In this document: positions 60,758-64,000 of the stretch, piece after piece
Layout: each line of letters starts with the position of its first letter
Position numbering within the stretch: position 1 is the stretch's first letter
DNA from: Bradyrhizobium jicamae
GTDB taxonomy: Bacteria; Pseudomonadota; Alphaproteobacteria; Rhizobiales; Xanthobacteraceae
Length of the DNA stretch: 64,000 nucleotides
Reading direction: 5' to 3'
Assembly: GCF_018130215.1 (NCBI RefSeq)
Contig: NZ_JAFCKQ010000041.1
Coordinates: 1-64,000, forward strand
Notes under the pieces: model-generated
What the model was told of the DNA's origin: nothing
The model's database searches: none
Seen by the model: the letters and a program-made list of their open reading frames with translations, nothing else
Program-made: the position numbers and the translations under genes

Positions 60758-61221
60758 TGCCGCGATTCTCAAGCAAGCGGCGGGTACACCATACCGCGCT
60801 GCAAATGTTCGATCTGGTCGCCGACGTCGAGCGCTATCCGGAATTCGTGCCGCTGTGCCACTCACTGAAGATCCGCCAGCGCACGCCGAAGGACGACGGC
60901 ACCGAGGTCGTGGTCGCCGACATGACCGTGTCATTCAAGCTGGTACGGGAATCCTTCACCAGCAAGGTGACGCTTGACCGGCCCAATCTGAAGATCCTGG
61001 TCGAGTATCTGCGCGGCCCGTTCAGCAATCTCGAGAACCGCTGGACCTTCGAACCGAAATCGGACGCCGATTGCGATGTCGGCTTCTTCCTGAACTACGA
61101 GTTCAAGAGCCGGGTGCTGGCGATGCTGATGGGCTCGATGTTCGACGCCGCCTTCGGGCGGTTTGCCCACGCGTTCGAGAAGCGGGCGGATCAGGTCTAC
61201 GGCAAGCCGGCCACTTCGTAG
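60757..61221 (+). CDS. COQ10/RatA START-domain protein (154 aa)
   Basis: Single START/polyketide-cyclase fold domain binding ubiquinone or a similar lipid: RRVHHTALQMFDLVADVERYP, FVPLCHSLKI, FSNLENRWTFEP and FKSRVLAMLMGSMFD. In Rhizobiales it is annotated as RatA toxin, but in Coq10 lineages it helps deliver coenzyme Q; no antitoxin gene (RatB) is adjacent, favouring the Coq10 role. ATG 60757 shares its A with the kinase gene stop. Confidence 0.9.
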   Translation: MPRFSSKRRVHHTALQMFDLVADVERYPEFVPLCHSLKIRQRTPKDDGTEVVVADMTVSFKLVRESFTSKVTLDRPNLKILVEYLRGPFSNLENRWTFEPKSDADCDVGFFLNYEFKSRVLAMLMGSMFDAAFGRFAHAFEKRADQVYGKPATS

Positions 61222-61281
61222 CGCATTGCGCACGTCAACCCGCGAGACCAAAAGCGCTGCGAACGAATGAGCGTGCGCCAG

Positions 61282-61881
61282 TCACCCGCGCGGCGAGCGG
61301 CGGCGCTTTGCGGCATGGCTGCGCGGCGAGCGGGCAACCCGTGGCCGCAGCCGGCTGATGGCTTCGCGGCGCGGCTTGGCAGCCTGTGGCGGGCGCGCCA
61401 ATTCCATCAGCATCCGCAGCGCCTCGGCCACCGAGCGCTGGCGTACCGCGCTGCGTCCGATCGCACCGAAACGCTGCTCGCGGTGGAGGATGCGGCCGTC
61501 GCGCGCGGCGACGGCAAAGTGCACCAGGCCCACGGGCTTGCCCGGAGTGGCACCGCCGGGCCCCGCGATGCCGGTGATGGAGACGGCGAGGTCGACACCG
61601 GCCTTTTCCAGCGCGCCGATCGCCATCGCGGTCGCGGTTTCCTTGCTGACGGCGCCGAAGGTCTCGAGCGTCGCCGCCTTGACGCCGAGCATCACGCGCT
61701 TGGCCTCGTTCGAATAGGTGACGAAGCCGCGGTCGATCACGTCTGACGACCCGGGGATGTCGGTAAGCGCGCCGGCGACGAGGCCTCCGGTGCAGGATTC
61801 GGCGGTCGCAATTGTCAGCTTGCGCATCCGGCACAGGTCGAGCAGCGAGCGGGAGAGGGCACGAGCGTCGCTGCCGCCCAT
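61282..61881 (-). CDS. CinA C-terminal family nicotinamide-nucleotide amidase (199 aa)
   Basis: PncC-type deamidase of NMN. Catalytic region ATAESCTGGLVAGALTDIPG (Ser29), YSNEAKRVMLGV, and ITGIAGPGGATPGKPVGLV, with the N-terminal CinA domain absent, as for stand-alone PncC. The C-terminal 40 residues form an Arg-rich tail (RREAISRLRPRVARSPRSH) that ordinary PncC lacks. Start ATG 61881 is 2 bp from the ispDF stop, so the two are co-transcribed. Confidence 0.92.
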   Translation of the reverse strand: MGGSDARALSRSLLDLCRMRKLTIATAESCTGGLVAGALTDIPGSSDVIDRGFVTYSNEAKRVMLGVKAATLETFGAVSKETATAMAIGALEKAGVDLAVSITGIAGPGGATPGKPVGLVHFAVAARDGRILHREQRFGAIGRSAVRQRSVAEALRMLMELARPPQAAKPRREAISRLRPRVARSPRSHAAKRRRSPRG

Positions 61882-61882
61882 G

Positions 61883-63094
61883 TTATGCGCTCCGGCCTTT
61901 GTCGTCCCAGCCTTGATCGGTCCAGGGCAGCCGGATGGTCGCGCTTGCGGTCGCCGCGATGCCTTCCTCGCGGCCGGTGAAACCGAGCCGCTCGCTGGTT
62001 GTCGCCTTCACGGCGACGCGCGAGATATGGACGCCCGAGATCTCAGCGATCCTCGTCCGCATGGTGTCGCGCAGCGGGCCGATCTTCGGCCGCTCGCAGA
62101 TCATCGTCACCTCGAGATTGGCGATGCGTCCGCCGCGGGCGGTGACGCGCTCGACGGCATATTTGAGGAACTGGTCAGAGGAGGCGCCTTTCCACTTGGC
62201 GTCGCTCGGCGGGAAATGCGAGCCGATGTCGCCGTCGGCCAGCGCGCCGAGGATGGCATCGACCAGCGCGTGCAGCCCGACGTCGCCGTCGGAATGGGCC
62301 AGGAAGCCCTTGCTGTGCGGTACGCGAACGCCGCAGATCATCACATGATCGCCCTCGCCGAAGGCGTGCACGTCATAGCCGGTGCCGGTCCTGATGTCGC
62401 CGAGCTGGCTCGCCAGTCGCGCTTCCTCGCGCACGAAGTCTTCGGGAGTGGTGAGTTTCATGTTGGCAGGATCACCTTCAAATGTCGCAACCGTCAATCC
62501 CGCCCATTCCGCCAGCGCCGCATCGTCGGTGAAGTCGGAGCGCGCCTCGCGGGCGGCGCGGCGATGCGCCTCCAGTATCACATCAAAACGAAAGGCCTGT
62601 GGCGTCTGCGCGATCCTCAAGCGCGCGCGCTCGGGCGTCGCCTCGACATCGCCGGCATCGCCGGTGAGCTTGATGGTGTCGGTCACCGGGATCACCGGAA
62701 TTGCCGCGCCGGTGCGGCCGGCAGCTGCGATCGCGCGCGAGATCACGGCTGCCGTGACGAAAGGGCGCGCCGCGTCGTGGATCAGCACGATCTCCGGCTT
62801 CTCGGCTGCGAGCGCCTCCAGCCCGGCATGCACGGAGGCCTGGCGGGTCGCCCCGCCCGGGGTCGGCGGCCGGTGGCGCAGGCCGAACGTCGCCTCCTGA
62901 AACAGCGCGGCGTCGTCGGGATTGACCACGGGCTGCACGGCAAACACGTCCGGATGCCCGGAGAATGCCTGCATCGCTCGGTAGATCACGGTCTGTCCGC
63001 CGATGGTCCGGTATTGCTTCGGCCCGCCCGCGCCGGCGCGCAGTCCGCGTCCGGCCGCGACAAGGATGGCTGCAGTACGCTCAGGCTTCGGCAT
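61883..63094 (-). CDS. ispDF: Bifunctional IspD/IspF enzyme (403 aa)
   Basis: Two non-consecutive steps of the MEP isoprenoid pathway in one polypeptide. IspD (about 1-235): nucleotide loop AAILVAAGRGLRAG, VLIHDAARPFVT, TPQAFRFDVI. IspF (about 240-395): GYDVHAFGEGDHVMICGV with Asp/His zinc ligands, HSDGDVGLHALVDAILGALADG. Fusion is typical of alphaproteobacteria. Start ATG 63094. Divergent from dusB; cinA follows with a 1-bp gap. Confidence 0.96.
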   Translation of the reverse strand: MPKPERTAAILVAAGRGLRAGAGGPKQYRTIGGQTVIYRAMQAFSGHPDVFAVQPVVNPDDAALFQEATFGLRHRPPTPGGATRQASVHAGLEALAAEKPEIVLIHDAARPFVTAAVISRAIAAAGRTGAAIPVIPVTDTIKLTGDAGDVEATPERARLRIAQTPQAFRFDVILEAHRRAAREARSDFTDDAALAEWAGLTVATFEGDPANMKLTTPEDFVREEARLASQLGDIRTGTGYDVHAFGEGDHVMICGVRVPHSKGFLAHSDGDVGLHALVDAILGALADGDIGSHFPPSDAKWKGASSDQFLKYAVERVTARGGRIANLEVTMICERPKIGPLRDTMRTRIAEISGVHISRVAVKATTSERLGFTGREEGIAATASATIRLPWTDQGWDDKGRSA

Positions 63095-63272
63095 TTTGAA
63101 CCAATGACAGACGAATCAGGGATGAGGAGGAGACGACGGGGTGCGCCGCGCACAGCCCTTACCATGACCGGTGCGCAAAGACAGAGCGTTTCCCATTCGC
63201 TGTGGGAAAAGCAGATTTTGTTGCAGTGCACTTGTACAAATGGTAGAACTGTCTAAACTGTAGGCATAAGAC

Positions 63273-63301
63273 TTGACTGCACAAGAATTGTGCTCAAAAT
63301 A
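63273..63301 (+). promoter_or_regulatory. Candidate dusB promoter with NtrC-like dyad
   Basis: TTGACT (63273-63278) and AAAATA (63296-63301), spacer 17 nt. Inside the spacer is the dyad GCACAA-GAA-TTGTGC (63279-63293), which has the GCAC-N7-GTGC form of NtrC boxes. In other rhizobia the nifR3-ntrBC operon is repressed by NtrC at such a site. Confidence 0.5.
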
Positions 63302-63355
63302 TGCGACATCGGCTGCAATGGCGTGGTCGACAGAACGACGAGACGGCTGACCGGC

Positions 63356-64000
63356 GTGCAAAGTGTTCCTCGTAACCCCTTGAAGATAGGCGATATTGCT
63401 GTCGCCAACCGTGTCCTCCTCGCGCCCATGTCGGGCGTCACCGACGCGCCCTTCCGGCGACTCGCGGCGGCGCTTGGCGCAGGCCTCGTGGTCTCGGAGA
63501 TGACCGCCAGCGATGACCTCGTAAATGGCAAGCCGATTTCGAAGCTGCGCTGCGAAGCGGCAGGGATCGGGCCGCATGTGGTCCAGCTCGCGGGCTGCGA
63601 GACCCGCTGGATGGCGGAGGGCGCTCGGATCGCCGAGGGGGCCGGCGCCGACATCATCGATATCAACATGGGCTGCCCGGCGCGCCATGTCACTGGCGGA
63701 CAGTCCGGCTCGGCGCTCATGCGCGATCTCGACCATGCGGTCGGGCTGATCGATGCGACGATCGCGGCGGTCAAGGTGCCGGTGACGCTGAAGATGCGGC
63801 TCGGCTGGGACGAGCGCTCGCTCAATGCGGCCGAACTGGCGCGGCGCGCGGAGGCGGCGGGCGTTGAGATGATCACCGTGCACGGTCGCACCCGATGCCA
63901 GTTCTACAAGGGCAAGGCGGACTGGAGCGCGGTGCGTCCGGTGAAGGATGCCGTCTCGATCCCTGTTGTCGTCAACGGCGACATCACCTCGTTCGACCGG
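63356..64000 (+). CDS. dusB: tRNA-dihydrouridine synthase DusB/NifR3 (5' part, runs off the window)
   Basis: FMN enzyme reducing uridine in tRNA. Core NRVLLAPMSGVTDAPFRRLA, VSEMTASDDLV, the catalytic Cys in INMGCPARHVTGGQSGSALM and TVHGRTRCQFYKGKADWS are present. There is no ATG in the right place: GTG 63356 or GTG 63323 are the options. 215 codons are within the window with an open frame at 64000. In Rhizobiales dusB (nifR3) heads the ntrBC operon, which would lie just beyond. Confidence 0.93.
   Translation, partial: MQSVPRNPLKIGDIAVANRVLLAPMSGVTDAPFRRLAAALGAGLVVSEMTASDDLVNGKPISKLRCEAAGIGPHVVQLAGCETRWMAEGARIAEGAGADIIDINMGCPARHVTGGQSGSALMRDLDHAVGLIDATIAAVKVPVTLKMRLGWDERSLNAAELARRAEAAGVEMITVHGRTRCQFYKGKADWSAVRPVKDAVSIPVVVNGDITSFDR

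Noticed and set aside
60757..61221. RatA toxin of a toxin-antitoxin pair
   Set aside because: No ratB-like partner adjacent; context with lipA and fold favour a Coq10-type role.
1..64000. CRISPR arrays, complete insertion sequences, rRNA genes
   Set aside because: No regularly spaced repeats, transposase genes with terminal repeats, or rRNA sequence were seen.

Overview
The window reads as a chromosomal segment of a high-GC alphaproteobacterium of the Hyphomicrobiales, most likely Bradyrhizobium or a close relative in the Nitrobacteraceae. Grounds: fused ispDF beside cinA, coq10 and lipA; a nifR3/dusB start divergent from ispDF; popZ upstream of valS; an aapJQMP transporter; a Tad/Cpa pilus block; an RpoE-ChrR module; and an intergenic double-hairpin repeat (16314-16393) of a kind I associate with Bradyrhizobium and Rhodopseudomonas. 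This assignment is by recognition; no search was run.

Layout. 1-4099 is a gene-poor accessory stretch abutting the 3' end of a tRNA-Arg. It holds tiny ORFs (including a tight minus-strand run, 3516 to 2387), hairpin repeats and remnants of a YedK/SRAP protein and possibly a DNA ligase and another gene. 4441-12457: a small secreted protein, then alpha-2-macroglobulin plus PBP1C, a periplasmic defence pair. 12600-16311: a four-gene lipid A modification type cluster (GT-C transferase, PAP2 phosphatase, GT2 polyprenyl-phosphate sugar synthase, LAB_N membrane protein). 16392-18721: TauE/SafE permease and amidase. 19184-24808: PilZ protein, TadD-like lipoprotein and cpaBCDE. 25076-32207: metC-like lyase, aapJQMP and cysteine synthase.

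32449-38535 is a complete candidate RpoE-ChrR (singlet-oxygen type) module: FAD oxidoreductase, DUF1365 and cyclopropane-fatty-acid synthase on one side, sigma factor, ChrR and DUF1295 on the other, and a convergent DUF2177 gene. Both sides start from one perfect 19-bp palindrome made of two back-to-back TGATCC elements, each exactly 16 nt from CGTTTC. A third copy of the motif precedes the DUF2177 gene. This is the clearest regulatory signal in the window.

38910-48165 encodes a four-part MdtABC-type RND pump (outer-membrane lipoprotein, adaptor with a long charged tail, two different permeases), followed by a DTW-domain tRNA modification enzyme. 48984-50906 carries tRNA-Cys, a displaced copy of its 3' half 330 bp downstream (a scar of site-specific integration), small genes, a broken DUF1772 gene and tRNA-Asn. 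51042-57679: small ORF, PIMT-like protein, TolC-type channel, PopZ and ValRS. 57693-58387 is decayed. 58402-64000: 3-methyladenine DNA glycosylase, LipA, P-loop kinase, Coq10/RatA protein, CinA, IspDF and the start of dusB, whose promoter carries a GCAC-N7-GTGC dyad like an NtrC box.
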